DNA of 64,000 nt. It comes from VAXT01 sp963774625. Lineage in GTDB: Bacteria; Actinomycetota; Thermoleophilia; Gaiellales; Gaiellaceae. Positions within the stretch are counted from its first letter, which is position 1. Each line of letters starts with the position of its first letter. The stretch spans positions 620,001 through 684,000 of the forward strand of contig CAVZFQ010000013.1 of the NCBI GenBank assembly GCA_963774625.1, read 5' to 3'. Below, piece by piece: positions 43,940-52,286 of this stretch. The notes under the pieces are model-generated. The model was not told where the DNA came from and searched no databases. It was given only the letters and a program-made list of their open reading frames with translations. Position numbers and translations under genes: made by a program.

Positions 43940-44798
43940 GTGGGCAGAGTTTTCGCAGCCTTGGCGGCGGCCCTCGCCGCTGCGGTTCTCGCCGGGCCGG
44001 CGGCGTCTGCAGGCAATCCTGAGATCGCCGCGCTGCAGGTGGGGCTCAGCTCTCGCGGGCTCTACAAGGGGACCGTCGACGGGGTTCTCGGTGCCGGGAC
44101 GTCAGCTGCCGTTCGCCGGTTCCAGCGCAAGGCCGGTCTTCCGGCGGACGGCGTTCCAGGCCCCAAGACGCGGGCCGCACTCGGCCACTACGGCCGCAAG
44201 GCCCCACTCGGCCGCCGCACGCTCGTCCTCGGCACGCGTGGCTGGGACGTTGCAGCGCTGCAGTTCTCGCTCGCGTGGCACGGCTTTCCGTCGGGCCCCC
44301 TCGACGGTCACCTCGGTCTCCGAACGGAGGCAGCTCTCCGGCGCTTCCAGGTGTGGGCAGGGCTCAAGGCTGACGGCAGGGCGGGAGCCTCGACTTTCGT
44401 GGCGCTTCGCGCGCCCGTCCCCCGCTCTCCGCTCGTTCTGAGCGTTCCGGTCCAGGCTCCGACCGGAGACGGCTTCGGCCCTCGTGGCACGAGGTTTCAC
44501 AGCGGGCTCGACTTCACGGCTCCGTCCGGCACTCCTGTGGCCGCCGCCGGCTCGGGCCTCGTGGTGTTCGCGGCCCGGCACGCCAGCGGCTGGGGGAACT
44601 CTCGTCGTGGTCAAGCACGCCTCCGGAGTCCGGACGCTCTACGCACATCTCTCGCGAATCGACGTCAAGCTCGGAGACCATGTCCCGTCCGGGGATCACC
44701 TGGGTCTCGTCGGAGCATCGGGTCAAGCCACCGGCCCGCACCTGCATTTCGAGGTGCTCGTTCGGGGCGCGGCCGTCGACCCACAGACTGCGTTTTGA
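43940..44798 (+). CDS. Secreted M23 peptidase with two peptidoglycan-binding domains (one frame disruption)
   Basis: I chose GTG 43940, which starts a clean signal peptide (VFAALAAALAAAVLAGPAASA). Two PG_binding_1 repeats follow (IAALQVGLSSRGLYKGTVDG and VAALQFSLAWHGFPSGPLDG, each with a RRFQ helix), then an M23 domain with HSGLDFTAP and GPHLHFEV as zinc-binding motifs. Near 44598 the frame breaks in GWGN/TLVVVKH. One extra base or two missing bases would both fit; the family pattern GWGNT favours a two-base loss. It probably hydrolyses peptidoglycan. Confidence 0.85.
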
Positions 44799-44806
44799 CG
44801 AGCGAG

Positions 44807-44833
44807 CCCGGGGCGGCGCGCGGCCACCCCGGG
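44807..44833. terminator. Hairpin between convergent genes
   Basis: CCCGGGG and CCCCGGG form a 7-bp stem around a GC-rich 13-base loop, between the stop of the M23 gene and that of the convergent DUF6458 gene. No U-run is visible. Confidence 0.45.
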
Positions 44834-44850
44834 GGTCGAAAGCTCGTCCG

Positions 44851-45081
44851 TTAAGCCGGCGGACCGGCGGGGGGGCCCTCTTCGACGTAGGTTGCGCGGC
44901 GACGGCCTTGGAAGCCGCCCCACGACGACCAGAAGATCATCGAGAGGACGAGGCCGATGATTCCGATCACCATCAGGATCACGCCGATCGCGTCGACGTC
45001 GAGGCTGGCAATCTCACCGGTCACGCCCCAGATGAGGATCGCGCCGGCGGCAATCAGAAATAAGCTTGCTCCTAGTCCCAT
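44851..45081 (-). CDS. DUF6458-like small membrane protein
   Basis: A 76-residue protein with two hydrophobic segments (LFLIAAGAILIWGV and IGVILMVIGIIGLVLSMIFW) separated by SLDVDAIG, and a short basic/Pro-rich tail. This pattern matches the actinobacterial DUF6458 family of unknown function. An excellent ribosome-binding site (AAGGAGG) precedes the ATG. Confidence 0.75.
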   Translation of the reverse strand: MGLGASLFLIAAGAILIWGVTGEIASLDVDAIGVILMVIGIIGLVLSMIFWSSWGGFQGRRRATYVEEGPPAGPPA

Positions 45082-45170
45082 TGAACCTCCTTGTTGGGTC
45101 CAAGATGTACCCATGTAGCCCTTCGGACTAACTCCGCGCGATCCTCCGGCAAGCTCACGGCGGCGTGCAG

Positions 45171-45176
45171 TAGATT
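45171..45176 (+). promoter_or_regulatory. Leaderless -10 element (TAGATT) for the oxidase operon
   Basis: TAGATT ends eight bases before the ctaC GTG at 45185, with no ribosome-binding site. It would drive ctaC-ctaD-USP-ctaE and onward. Confidence 0.5.
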
Positions 45177-45184
45177 CGACCCCG

Positions 45185-45916
45185 GTGCGCAGGGGAGCAA
45201 TCGTGCGGGTCGTCGCTATCGGACTCCTCGTAGGAGCGATCACGGCTGCGATCGCGGTTTTCATCCCGTGGCTCCCCGACCAGGCCTCCGAGGAAGCGGA
45301 CTGGATCGACTTCGTCTTCTGGTTCACGACCGTGATCTGCATCATGATCTTCGCGCTCGTCGCGGCGGTCACCCTCTACTCGGTCTTCAAGTTCCGCGTG
45401 CGCCCGGACGACGATTCGGACGGCCCGCCGATCCACGGTCATACCGGCCTGGAGATCGTCTGGACGGCGGTGCCGGCGATCCTCGTCACGGCGATCGCCG
45501 TCGTGAGCTCCGTCGCGCTGGCGCAGAACGAGTCGATTCCCGACGACCACCTGACCGTCCAGGTGACGGCCCGTCAATTCGTGTGGAGCTTCAAGTACCC
45601 GCAGTACGGAGGGATCGAGTCCGGCATCCTCTACCTGCCGAAAGGCCGGACCGCCGAGCTGAGGCTGAACGCGCTCGATGTCATCCACTCCTTCTGGGTG
45701 CCCGAGTTCCGCCAGAAGCAGGACGCCGTGCCCGGCACGGAGACGAAGGTCGCTGTGACGCCGACCAAGACTGGACGCTACCCGCTCGTCTGCACGGAGC
45801 TCTGTGGGCTCGGACACGCCGTGATGAGGACGAGGTCGGTCGTGCTCGAGGAGGCTGCTTTCGAGAAGTGGGCACGGGATCGACAAGCGGCGAGCCCGGC
45901 CGGGAGTGGCGGATAG
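45185..45916 (+). CDS. ctaC: Cytochrome c oxidase subunit II
   Basis: A 243-residue protein with an N-terminal hydrophobic segment and a second one (FVFWFTTVICIMIFALVAAV), then WTAVPAILVTAIAVVSS and the CuA domain. CuA ligands are in VIHSFWVPEF (His) and CTELCGLGHAVM (two Cys, His, Met). The aromatic stretch RQFVWSFKYP is the electron entry patch region. It accepts electrons from cytochrome c, plausibly from the lipoprotein cytochrome encoded at 50399. There is no fused cytochrome c domain. Confidence 0.95.
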   Translation: MRRGAIVRVVAIGLLVGAITAAIAVFIPWLPDQASEEADWIDFVFWFTTVICIMIFALVAAVTLYSVFKFRVRPDDDSDGPPIHGHTGLEIVWTAVPAILVTAIAVVSSVALAQNESIPDDHLTVQVTARQFVWSFKYPQYGGIESGILYLPKGRTAELRLNALDVIHSFWVPEFRQKQDAVPGTETKVAVTPTKTGRYPLVCTELCGLGHAVMRTRSVVLEEAAFEKWARDRQAASPAGSGG

Positions 45917-47894
45917 GCTCCGCGCCGAAATGACCGAGACCGCCGTTCATCCGTCGATCCAGCCGGCTCACGGCACGCCGAAGCCGCCGCCCACGGGCTG
46001 GCGCCTGCTCCTGGCCCCTGGCTGGCTGCGCGTGCCGTGGATGACCGCGCTCTTCTTCGCTATCGGCGCCGGGATCGTCGTCGGGATTCGCGCACTCGCG
46101 GGCTGGGACCCGCTCTTCGACTCGGTCGTGATCGTCACGGTGGCCGGGCTGACGACTGCCCCGATCGGCTTCCTCGCCGGCCTCGGCGCCTTCGACTACT
46201 GGACGAAGTACGCGCTCGGCTATCCGACGGAGCCCGAAGACCACTCGGGCCACGGCGCCTACAGCTGGCGCGACTACTTCCGGGTCAACACCGACCACAA
46301 GGTGATCGGGATCCAGTACGTCGTCACGACGGTGTTCTTCTTCCTCGCCGGCGGCCTCCTGGCGATGATCTTCCGCGCCGAGCTCGCCAAGCCGGGCATG
46401 CAGTTCCTCGACAGTCAGACCTACAACGGGACGATCTCCGTGCACGCCTCGCTGATGATCTTCCTGTTCGTGATCCCGGCGTTCGCGGGCCTCGCGAACT
46501 ACGTGCTGCCGTTGATGATCGGCGCCCCCGACATGGCGTTTCCGCGTCTGAACGCATTGTCGTTTTGGCTGCTCCCGATCGCCGGCTTCATGATGCTCGG
46601 CAGCTTCTTCTGGCCGGGCGGCGCCTTCGGAGCGGGCTGGACGGGCTATGCGCCGTTGTCGGTGGTCGGCACGGACGGCAACGTGTTCTTCAACATGGGC
46701 GTCCAGTGGGCCGGCGCGTCCTCGATCATGACCGCCCTCAACTTCCTGGTCACGATCATCACCATGCGCGCGCCGGGGATGACCTTCTGGCGCATGCCGC
46801 TCCTCGTCTGGGCCAACTTCTCGACGTCACTGCTCGTCGTGCTCGCGACGCCGTTCATCGCGGGCTCCCAGTTCTTCGTGCTCTTCGACCGCGTGATGGA
46901 CACCAACTTCTTCGACTTCAACGAGGGCGGCTACGTCCTCGGCTACCAGCACATCTTCTGGTTCTACTCGCACCCGGCCGTCTACATCATGATGCTGCCC
47001 GGCTTCGGCATCGCCTCCGAGGTCATCTCCGTGATGTCGCGGAAGCCGATCTTCGGCTACCGCCTGATGGCGCTCTCGCTGATCGCCATCCTCATCCTCG
47101 GCTTCTCGGTGTGGGCGCACCACATGTTCGTGTCGGGCATGGCCCCGTGGCTGCGTGTGCCGATGATGATCACGACGCTCCTGATCGCAGTCCCGACGGG
47201 CATCAAGGTGTTCTCGTGGTTAGCCACGACCTGGGAGGGGCGGATCCATCTGAACACGCCCATGCTCTGGGCCCTCGGCTTCGTCTCCATGTTCGTGATC
47301 GGCGGCCTCTCCGGGATCTTCCTCGGCGCCGTGCCGATCGACATCCACGCGTCGGACACCTACTTCATCGTCGCCCACATCCACTACGTGCTCCTCGGCG
47401 GCTCCCTCTTCACGATCTTCGCCGGCTTCTACTACTGGTTCCCGAAGATGACCGGCCGGATGTACAACGAGCGGCTCGGGAAGATCCACTTCTGGGGCAC
47501 GTTCCTCGCGTTCAACGCGACGTTCTTCCCGATGCACATCATCGGCCTCCAGGGGATGCCGCGCCGCGTCGCCGACTACGACCCGCAGTTCGGCGACTGG
47601 AATCTCGTCATCTCCATCTCCTCGTTCGTGCTGGGCGCGTCGTTCCTGATCTTCATCTACAACATGATCGTGAGCTGGCGGTTTGGGCCGCCGGCACCTG
47701 CCAACCCGTGGCGGGCCAATACGATCGAGTGGCAGGTGTCGTCCCCGCCGCCCGTCTTCAACTTCGACACGATCCCGCAGGTCGTCGGCGGCCCGTACGA
47801 ATACGGCGTCGCGGGCGCGCGTCACGCCGTGTTCAACGGCGACGAGGAGCACGCCGTCAAGCCTGCGTCCGAGTCTGAGAGGCCCGAGCATTGA
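45906..47894 (+). CDS. ctaD: Cytochrome c oxidase subunit I (A2-type haem-copper oxidase)
   Basis: A 662-residue catalytic subunit. Two extra N-terminal membrane segments precede the canonical 12-helix core (DYFRVNTDHKVIGIQYV). The CuB/haem ligands are visible in SVHASLMIF, WFYSHPAVYIMMLPGFG (His and the cross-linked Tyr), WAHHMFVSG and VAHIHYVLLGG. YSHPAV replaces the HPEV-type motif, so the D-channel Glu is absent and the YS pair takes its place, which defines the A2 subfamily. It starts at GTG 45906, overlapping ctaC, or at ATG 45930. Confidence 0.95.
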   Translation: MADRLRAEMTETAVHPSIQPAHGTPKPPPTGWRLLLAPGWLRVPWMTALFFAIGAGIVVGIRALAGWDPLFDSVVIVTVAGLTTAPIGFLAGLGAFDYWTKYALGYPTEPEDHSGHGAYSWRDYFRVNTDHKVIGIQYVVTTVFFFLAGGLLAMIFRAELAKPGMQFLDSQTYNGTISVHASLMIFLFVIPAFAGLANYVLPLMIGAPDMAFPRLNALSFWLLPIAGFMMLGSFFWPGGAFGAGWTGYAPLSVVGTDGNVFFNMGVQWAGASSIMTALNFLVTIITMRAPGMTFWRMPLLVWANFSTSLLVVLATPFIAGSQFFVLFDRVMDTNFFDFNEGGYVLGYQHIFWFYSHPAVYIMMLPGFGIASEVISVMSRKPIFGYRLMALSLIAILILGFSVWAHHMFVSGMAPWLRVPMMITTLLIAVPTGIKVFSWLATTWEGRIHLNTPMLWALGFVSMFVIGGLSGIFLGAVPIDIHASDTYFIVAHIHYVLLGGSLFTIFAGFYYWFPKMTGRMYNERLGKIHFWGTFLAFNATFFPMHIIGLQGMPRRVADYDPQFGDWNLVISISSFVLGASFLIFIYNMIVSWRFGPPAPANPWRANTIEWQVSSPPPVFNFDTIPQVVGGPYEYGVAGARHAVFNGDEEHAVKPASESERPEH

Positions 47895-48715
47895 GCCACG
47901 TCCTCGTGATCGCGAACGAGACGGTGGCCGGCAAGGGCCTGATCGAGGCCTTGAAGCAACGGGCCGCCGGCGGCGCGGACCTCGTCACGGTGATCGCGCC
48001 CGTGAGCAAGCCGCAGTCGGGCTACGTCGTCTACGAGGACACGCGGCGCGCGTCCGCCGGACGCAGGCTCGACCGCACGCTGTCGGCCCTGCACGAGGCC
48101 GGGATCAAGGCGCACGGCCTCGTCGTCGACGCCGATCCGGAAGACGCCGTGCGGGACGCGATGGCGATGCTCGACCCGAAGCCGGACGAGGTGATCGTCT
48201 CGACGCATCCCCGGGAGCGCTCCGGCTGGCTGCGCCGCAAGGTGATCGACCGCGTGCGCGACGCCGCGGGCGACGTGCCGGTCGAGCACATCGTGGTCGA
48301 CCTCAGCGAGGAGGGCGTGGCGAATGTCCTCGTGCTCGCGAACGAGACGGTCGTCGGGGACCCCCTGCTCTCGAAGATCAAGGAGCGCGCTGCCCGTTCG
48401 TCGGCGAGCTTCCTCATCATCTGCCCCCAGAGCGACCCCAACCAGGGCACGCACCCCGAGGCCGAGCGGCGCCTACGCCGTGCCCTGACCGTCTTGCGGG
48501 GCGAGGGGATAGAGGCGCATGGCCAGGTCGCGCACCCGGACCCGTACACCGCGGCGACGCAGGCCGTCCACGACGAGCGTATCGACGAGATCATCGTCTC
48601 GACGTTTGCGCCCGACCAGTCTCCCTGGCTGAAGAAGGACCTCGTCCAGAAGCTGCACAAGGACACCGGCCTGCCCGTCGAACACGTCGTGGTTGCCGAA
48701 GAGGTGCCCGCGTGA
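47891..48715 (+). CDS. Tandem USP-like domain protein embedded in the oxidase operon
   Basis: 274 residues made of two homologous alpha/beta domains (about 1-142 and 143-274). Each opens with VLVIANETV or VLVLANETV. Each has an RRLxRxLxxLxxxGIxAHG helix-strand, then DPxxA, then DEVIVSTHP..RSGWLRR or DEIIVSTFAPDQSPWLKK, and ends in PVEHIVVDL or PVEHVVVAE. The fold resembles universal stress proteins, but I see no clear ATP-binding GxxG(S/T). TTGA and GTGA overlaps link it to ctaD and ctaE, so it is made with the oxidase. Its function is unknown. Confidence 0.7.
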   Translation: MSHVLVIANETVAGKGLIEALKQRAAGGADLVTVIAPVSKPQSGYVVYEDTRRASAGRRLDRTLSALHEAGIKAHGLVVDADPEDAVRDAMAMLDPKPDEVIVSTHPRERSGWLRRKVIDRVRDAAGDVPVEHIVVDLSEEGVANVLVLANETVVGDPLLSKIKERAARSSASFLIICPQSDPNQGTHPEAERRLRRALTVLRGEGIEAHGQVAHPDPYTAATQAVHDERIDEIIVSTFAPDQSPWLKKDLVQKLHKDTGLPVEHVVVAEEVPA

Positions 48716-49311
48716 GCGCGCATGCCGAAGTTCACGCCGCGCACCCGCCCGCCGCGCACCAGAGCTCCCGGGTCGATGCGACGACCCTCGGGATGCTCCT
48801 CTTCATCGCGTCCGAGATCATGCTCTTCGGCTCGTTCTTCACGGCGTACTTCTTCGTGCGGGTCGTGAACGACACACCGATGTGGCCGCCCGAGGGCTTC
48901 CACCTGCCGGTCTACGTCGCCGGCGTGAACACGGCGATCCTGCTGACCTCGAGCTTCACGATGCACTGGGCGCTGCAGGCCATCAAGCGTGGAAGCCGAG
49001 CCGGCCTCCAGGCAGGGCTCGTCCTCACGTTCCTCCTCGGCCTCACCTTCCTGCTGACCCAGATGCTCGAGTACTCGCGCATCGGCTTCGCGCCGAGGGA
49101 CGGCGCGTTCGGCAGCGTCTTCTACGGGTTGACCGGCCTGCACGGAGCGCACGTCTTCGTCGGGCTGACGCTGCTCGGCTTCGCCACGATTCGCGCCTTC
49201 CGGGGCCACTTCACGCCCAAGGAGCACTGGGGCGTGGAGATCCCGGGGATCTACTGGCACTTTGTCGACGTAATGTGGATAGTGGTCTACACGACGGTCT
49301 ACATCCTCTAG
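48712..49311 (+). CDS. ctaE: Cytochrome c oxidase subunit III
   Basis: A 199-residue membrane protein of the five-helix CtaE type: LGMLLFIASEIMLFGSFFTAYF, VNTAILLTSSFTMHWAL, LLGLTFLLTQMLEY, and the signature GLHGAHVFVG plus YWHFVDVMWIVVYTTVYIL. The conserved Glu in the first helix (ASEIMLF) is present. The N-terminus is His/Ala-rich. The GTG start overlaps the preceding stop as GTGA. Confidence 0.95.
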   Translation: MSAHAEVHAAHPPAAHQSSRVDATTLGMLLFIASEIMLFGSFFTAYFFVRVVNDTPMWPPEGFHLPVYVAGVNTAILLTSSFTMHWALQAIKRGSRAGLQAGLVLTFLLGLTFLLTQMLEYSRIGFAPRDGAFGSVFYGLTGLHGAHVFVGLTLLGFATIRAFRGHFTPKEHWGVEIPGIYWHFVDVMWIVVYTTVYIL

Positions 49312-49314
49312 GCG

Positions 49315-49965
49315 ATGATCAACCCCCTTCGCAGCGAGGCTGAGGCGTACCGCTTCCTCCTGCTGACGGTGGGGTATTTCGCCGCGATCGTCATCGCCAC
49401 GCTTGCGCTCGGGCCCTGGGTCGGGTTCGCGGTCTTCGTCCTGCTGACCGTGGCGGGGCTCGTCTATCTCGTGCGCGCCCGGCGCACGGAGCCGCCCCGG
49501 CGGGTCGCCACCCGCGAAGGCAGCGAGAACGTGCGCCGCATCCTCGTCGTCGCGAACGAGACCGTCGGCGGCGAGCCGTTGCGCGAGGAGATCCGTCGCA
49601 AGTCCGAGGGCCAGGAAGAGCAGGTGCTCGTCATCTGCCCGGCTCTGAACTCGCCGTTGAAGCACTGGGCGTCGGACGAGGACGGAGCCCGTATCCAGGC
49701 GCAGCAGCGGCTCGACGCGAGCCTGGCGCGCCTGCGGGAGCTCGGAGTCGAGGCCCGCGGCGAAATCGGGGACGCCGAGCCGTTGCAGGCGATGGAGGAC
49801 GCCCTCCGGCTGTTCGGCGCCGACGAGATCATCATCTCCACTCATCCGCCGGGCCGATCGCACTGGCTCGAGAAAGGGATCGTCGAGGGTGCCCGCGAAC
49901 GTTTCGCCGTGCCGATCACCCACGTCGTTGTCGATCTCGAGGCCGAGCGTGCGGCTCCTGGCTAG
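49315..49965 (+). CDS. Fusion of oxidase subunit-IV-like membrane segment and USP-like domain
   Basis: A 216-residue protein. Residues about 10-62 form two membrane helices (FLLLTVGYFAAIVIATLAL and VGFAVFVLLTVAGLVYLVRARR), in the position and size expected for the small actinobacterial subunit IV. Residues about 70-216 are a third copy of the USP-like domain found in the 47891 gene: ILVVANETVGGEPLREEI, LRELGVEARGEIGDAEP, DEIIISTHPPGRSHWLEK and ITHVVVDLE. It starts three bases after ctaE. The fusion ties the soluble domain physically to the oxidase. Confidence 0.75.
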   Translation: MINPLRSEAEAYRFLLLTVGYFAAIVIATLALGPWVGFAVFVLLTVAGLVYLVRARRTEPPRRVATREGSENVRRILVVANETVGGEPLREEIRRKSEGQEEQVLVICPALNSPLKHWASDEDGARIQAQQRLDASLARLRELGVEARGEIGDAEPLQAMEDALRLFGADEIIISTHPPGRSHWLEKGIVEGARERFAVPITHVVVDLEAERAAPG

Positions 49966-50398
49966 CGCGCTGGTCGCCGCCGCGCTTCTCGCCGGCTGCG
50001 GGTACGGCGACGATGACGACGCGCAGTCCACGACCACCGTTGAGCCCGCGTCCTGGTCCGGTCCGCCCCGGCCGGCCGAGGACGGCACGATCTCGGTCGA
50101 AGGCTTCAACGAGTACGCGGAATCGCTACCCGAGGCCGAACGCCTGCCGAAGCCGCTGGCGGTCGAGTTCCTCCGGCCGAGTGAGCCGTATGAGGTCACC
50201 ACCAAGATGCGGACCGGGGGTGCGACGGTCTTCGTGCTCCGCGACGACCTGGAGGACGACTCGGTGCGGGCGGAGCGGCACCAGCTGGGGTTCGGACTCG
50301 TCTCCGGCGGCGAGTGGCGCCTCTTCACGGCGCAGGTCGCCTACCGGTGCCAGCCGAACCGCGGGCACCAGGACTTCAGCCCCGAGCTCTGCTCCTAG
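49949..50398 (+). CDS. Lipoprotein of unknown function in the oxidase cluster
   Basis: A 149-residue protein with a lipoprotein signal (LLASALVAAALLAGC) and an acidic linker, then a short beta-rich domain with a conserved-looking YEVTTKMRTGGATVFVLRDD and two cysteines near the C-terminus (YRCQPNRGHQDFSPELC). No family is recognised. The GTG start overlaps the previous gene by 17 bases, so it is the last gene of the oxidase operon. It ends next to the convergent cytochrome c. Confidence 0.65.
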   Translation: MRLLASALVAAALLAGCGYGDDDDAQSTTTVEPASWSGPPRPAEDGTISVEGFNEYAESLPEAERLPKPLAVEFLRPSEPYEVTTKMRTGGATVFVLRDDLEDDSVRAERHQLGFGLVSGGEWRLFTAQVAYRCQPNRGHQDFSPELCS

Positions 50399-51044
50399 CT
50401 ACTTGCCCGCCGACGTGTTCACGAACTGCGCCACGGCGCGGATCTCGGCTTCGGTCAGCTGACCTTTGAAGGACGGCATCGCGCCCTTCCCGTTCGTCAC
50501 CCGGTCGATGGCCAGCTCTACGCTCGGCTTGGCCTGGTCCAGATTCGGGCCGACGGTCCCGCTCGCGCCCGGCCGCGGCGAGCGTGTGGCAGGTCGCGCA
50601 GCCGGCCGACGCGAAGATCGCCTTGCCGTCCGCCTTTCCGCCCTTGCTGGGCGGCGGCGGTGCCGCCGCCTTGATCGCCTCGGGATCCCCGGCGACGTCC
50701 GCCACGTAGGCCGCCACGGCCTCGGCGTCCTCGCCCTCGACGAGCTTCGCCGGCATCCCGCTGCCCTCGGTCGGGTAGTAGATCTGGTCGAGGACGACGG
50801 CCGCGATCGTGCTGTTCTTGAATCCTTCTTCGCGTGGTCCTGCGAACGCCTCGTCGAGGTTGGGCCCGACGGTTCCCTTCGTGCCCGCGTCAGCAAGGAC
50901 GTGGCACGCTCCGCATTGACCCTCGGCGCTCGTGAACACCTCTTTGCCACGGCTGGCGTTGCCCTCGTCGGGGAGGCCCTCCGTCCCGCAGCCTGCAGAC
51001 AAGGCGGTCAGCGCGACGAGGGCTGCCGCGAGGAAGAGCCGCAA
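50399..51044 (-). CDS. Lipoprotein diheme cytochrome c (one frame disruption)
   Basis: A lipoprotein signal (LFLAAALVALTALSAGC) is followed by two cytochrome c domains. The haem motifs are CGACH and CATCH, and the axial Met candidates lie in SGMPAKLVEGEDAEAVAAYV and GAMPSFKGQLTEAEIRAVAQFV. An Ala/Pro linker separates the domains. An extra base at about 50567 breaks the frame after the second haem motif (TLAAAG/ASGTVGPNL); removing it gives about 214 residues. It probably carries electrons to the adjacent aa3 oxidase. TTG 51044 follows the STAS stop directly. Confidence 0.88.
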
Positions 51045-51045
51045 G

Positions 51046-51405
51046 CTACGACTGGGTCGACGCCCCGGCGGCCGCGAGCGCCTCGTCGCGGGCCGGATAG
51101 ATCTGGAAGACACGGTCGAGGCCGGTGATCTCGAAGATCTTCGCGATGTTGCGGTCGCTGCAGACCAACGAGAGCTGGCCGTCCTGGCCGCGGAGCCGCT
51201 TGACGCCCCCCACCAGCACGCCGAGCGTGGTCGAATCGATGAACGTCGTTCCGGAGAGGTCGACGACGACGTTCTTCGCGCCCTTCGCAATCGCGTCCAG
51301 CAGCTGCTGCTTGAACTCGGGCGCCGTGTAGAGGTCGACCTCGCCCGTGAGTGCGATGACGAATGTCGAGTCGCCGATTTGCTCGGTGCTGACGTCGAAG
51401 TTCAT
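51046..51405 (-). CDS. STAS-domain anti-anti-sigma factor-like protein
   Basis: A 119-residue protein (ATG 51405) with the fold of SpoIIAA/RsbV: FVIALTGEVDLYTAPEF, VVVDLSGTTFIDSTTLGVLVG with the phosphorylatable Ser in FIDST, and LVCSDRNIAKIFEITGL. Such proteins bind anti-sigma kinases in a partner switch. No RsbW-like kinase or sigma-B-type factor is adjacent. It lies between the TPR gene and the cytochrome c on one strand. Confidence 0.85.
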   Translation of the reverse strand: MNFDVSTEQIGDSTFVIALTGEVDLYTAPEFKQQLLDAIAKGAKNVVVDLSGTTFIDSTTLGVLVGGVKRLRGQDGQLSLVCSDRNIAKIFEITGLDRVFQIYPARDEALAAAGASTQS

Positions 51406-51418
51406 GAGCGGGGGCAGT

Positions 51419-52282
51419 CTATCCAGGCTGTACGTTCGCGGCGCCGGACTCGAGAGCCTTGATCTGCTGTCGTGCATACGCGGCGTTCTGGTCGTCCGGC
51501 GACAGCTTGAGGAACGCCTTGTAGGCCCTGACGGCCTGCGGGATGCGGCGGGCCTGATAGGCGGCGTCGCCGAGCTGGAGCTGCAGGAGAGACTCGTCGT
51601 CTGGGTGCGTGGCGACGATCTGCGTGTAGAGCGTCGCGGCGCTGCCGAACGCGTTCTGCATTCGCTGGTTCATGTCGTTCAGCCGCTCGCTGTAGATCGA
51701 CTGGAACTCCTGGTCGATCTTGCCGCCGAGAGCCCGCCCGAACTCCGATTCCTGCGGGGGGCCGAAGAGGCCGGCACCGGTCTGGGACTGGTACTCGGCG
51801 TACACCGTCGCGTACTCGTCGCGGGCGTCGTTCGCCTGGCCCAGGTACATGCCCGCAACCGTTCGCTTCACGTCGACGTCGCGCGGCCGTAGCCTGAGGT
51901 AGTCCTCGTAGGCCACGATCGCCTCGTCCTGCTTGCCCTCGCCCGAGAGGGCCTCTCCGAGCTGCTTGTACCCCTCCGGGTTCTCCGGGTCGTCCTTGAT
52001 GTTGTCGCGCGCCTCGCCTACCGAGGGGCCTGCGCTCCCCGCGCCGGATCCCTGGAGGATGTCGCCGAAGCCTGTGCCCGGGATGTTGCCGCCGACGCCG
52101 AAGGCGACGAAGCCGACACCGAAGACGAGCGCGAGGAACACGAACACCCACTTCGCCTGCCTGATCAGGCGCGGGAAGAACATCTGCTGCTCGTACGCAG
52201 GGCGTTCCTGGCGCTTGGGCTTCTTCGTGGGGACCTGCGCCTGGGTTTTGCGCGGTCGGCGCTTCTGGGCGGAACGTGCCAT
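51419..52282 (-). CDS. Membrane-anchored TPR protein
   Basis: A 287-residue protein. It has a very basic cytoplasmic N-terminus (QKRRPRKTQAQVPTKKPKR), one membrane helix (WVFVFLALVFGVGFVAFGV), then TPR-like repeats (PEGYKQLGEALSGEGKQDEAIVAYEDYL in part; DAAYQARRIPQAVRAYKAFL near the end). It is probably a scaffold or assembly factor on the outer face. It lies 4 bases after tatC but has an apparent promoter of its own. Confidence 0.7.
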   Translation of the reverse strand: MARSAQKRRPRKTQAQVPTKKPKRQERPAYEQQMFFPRLIRQAKWVFVFLALVFGVGFVAFGVGGNIPGTGFGDILQGSGAGSAGPSVGEARDNIKDDPENPEGYKQLGEALSGEGKQDEAIVAYEDYLRLRPRDVDVKRTVAGMYLGQANDARDEYATVYAEYQSQTGAGLFGPPQESEFGRALGGKIDQEFQSIYSERLNDMNQRMQNAFGSAATLYTQIVATHPDDESLLQLQLGDAAYQARRIPQAVRAYKAFLKLSPDDQNAAYARQQIKALESGAANVQPG

Positions 52283-52286
52283 GGTC

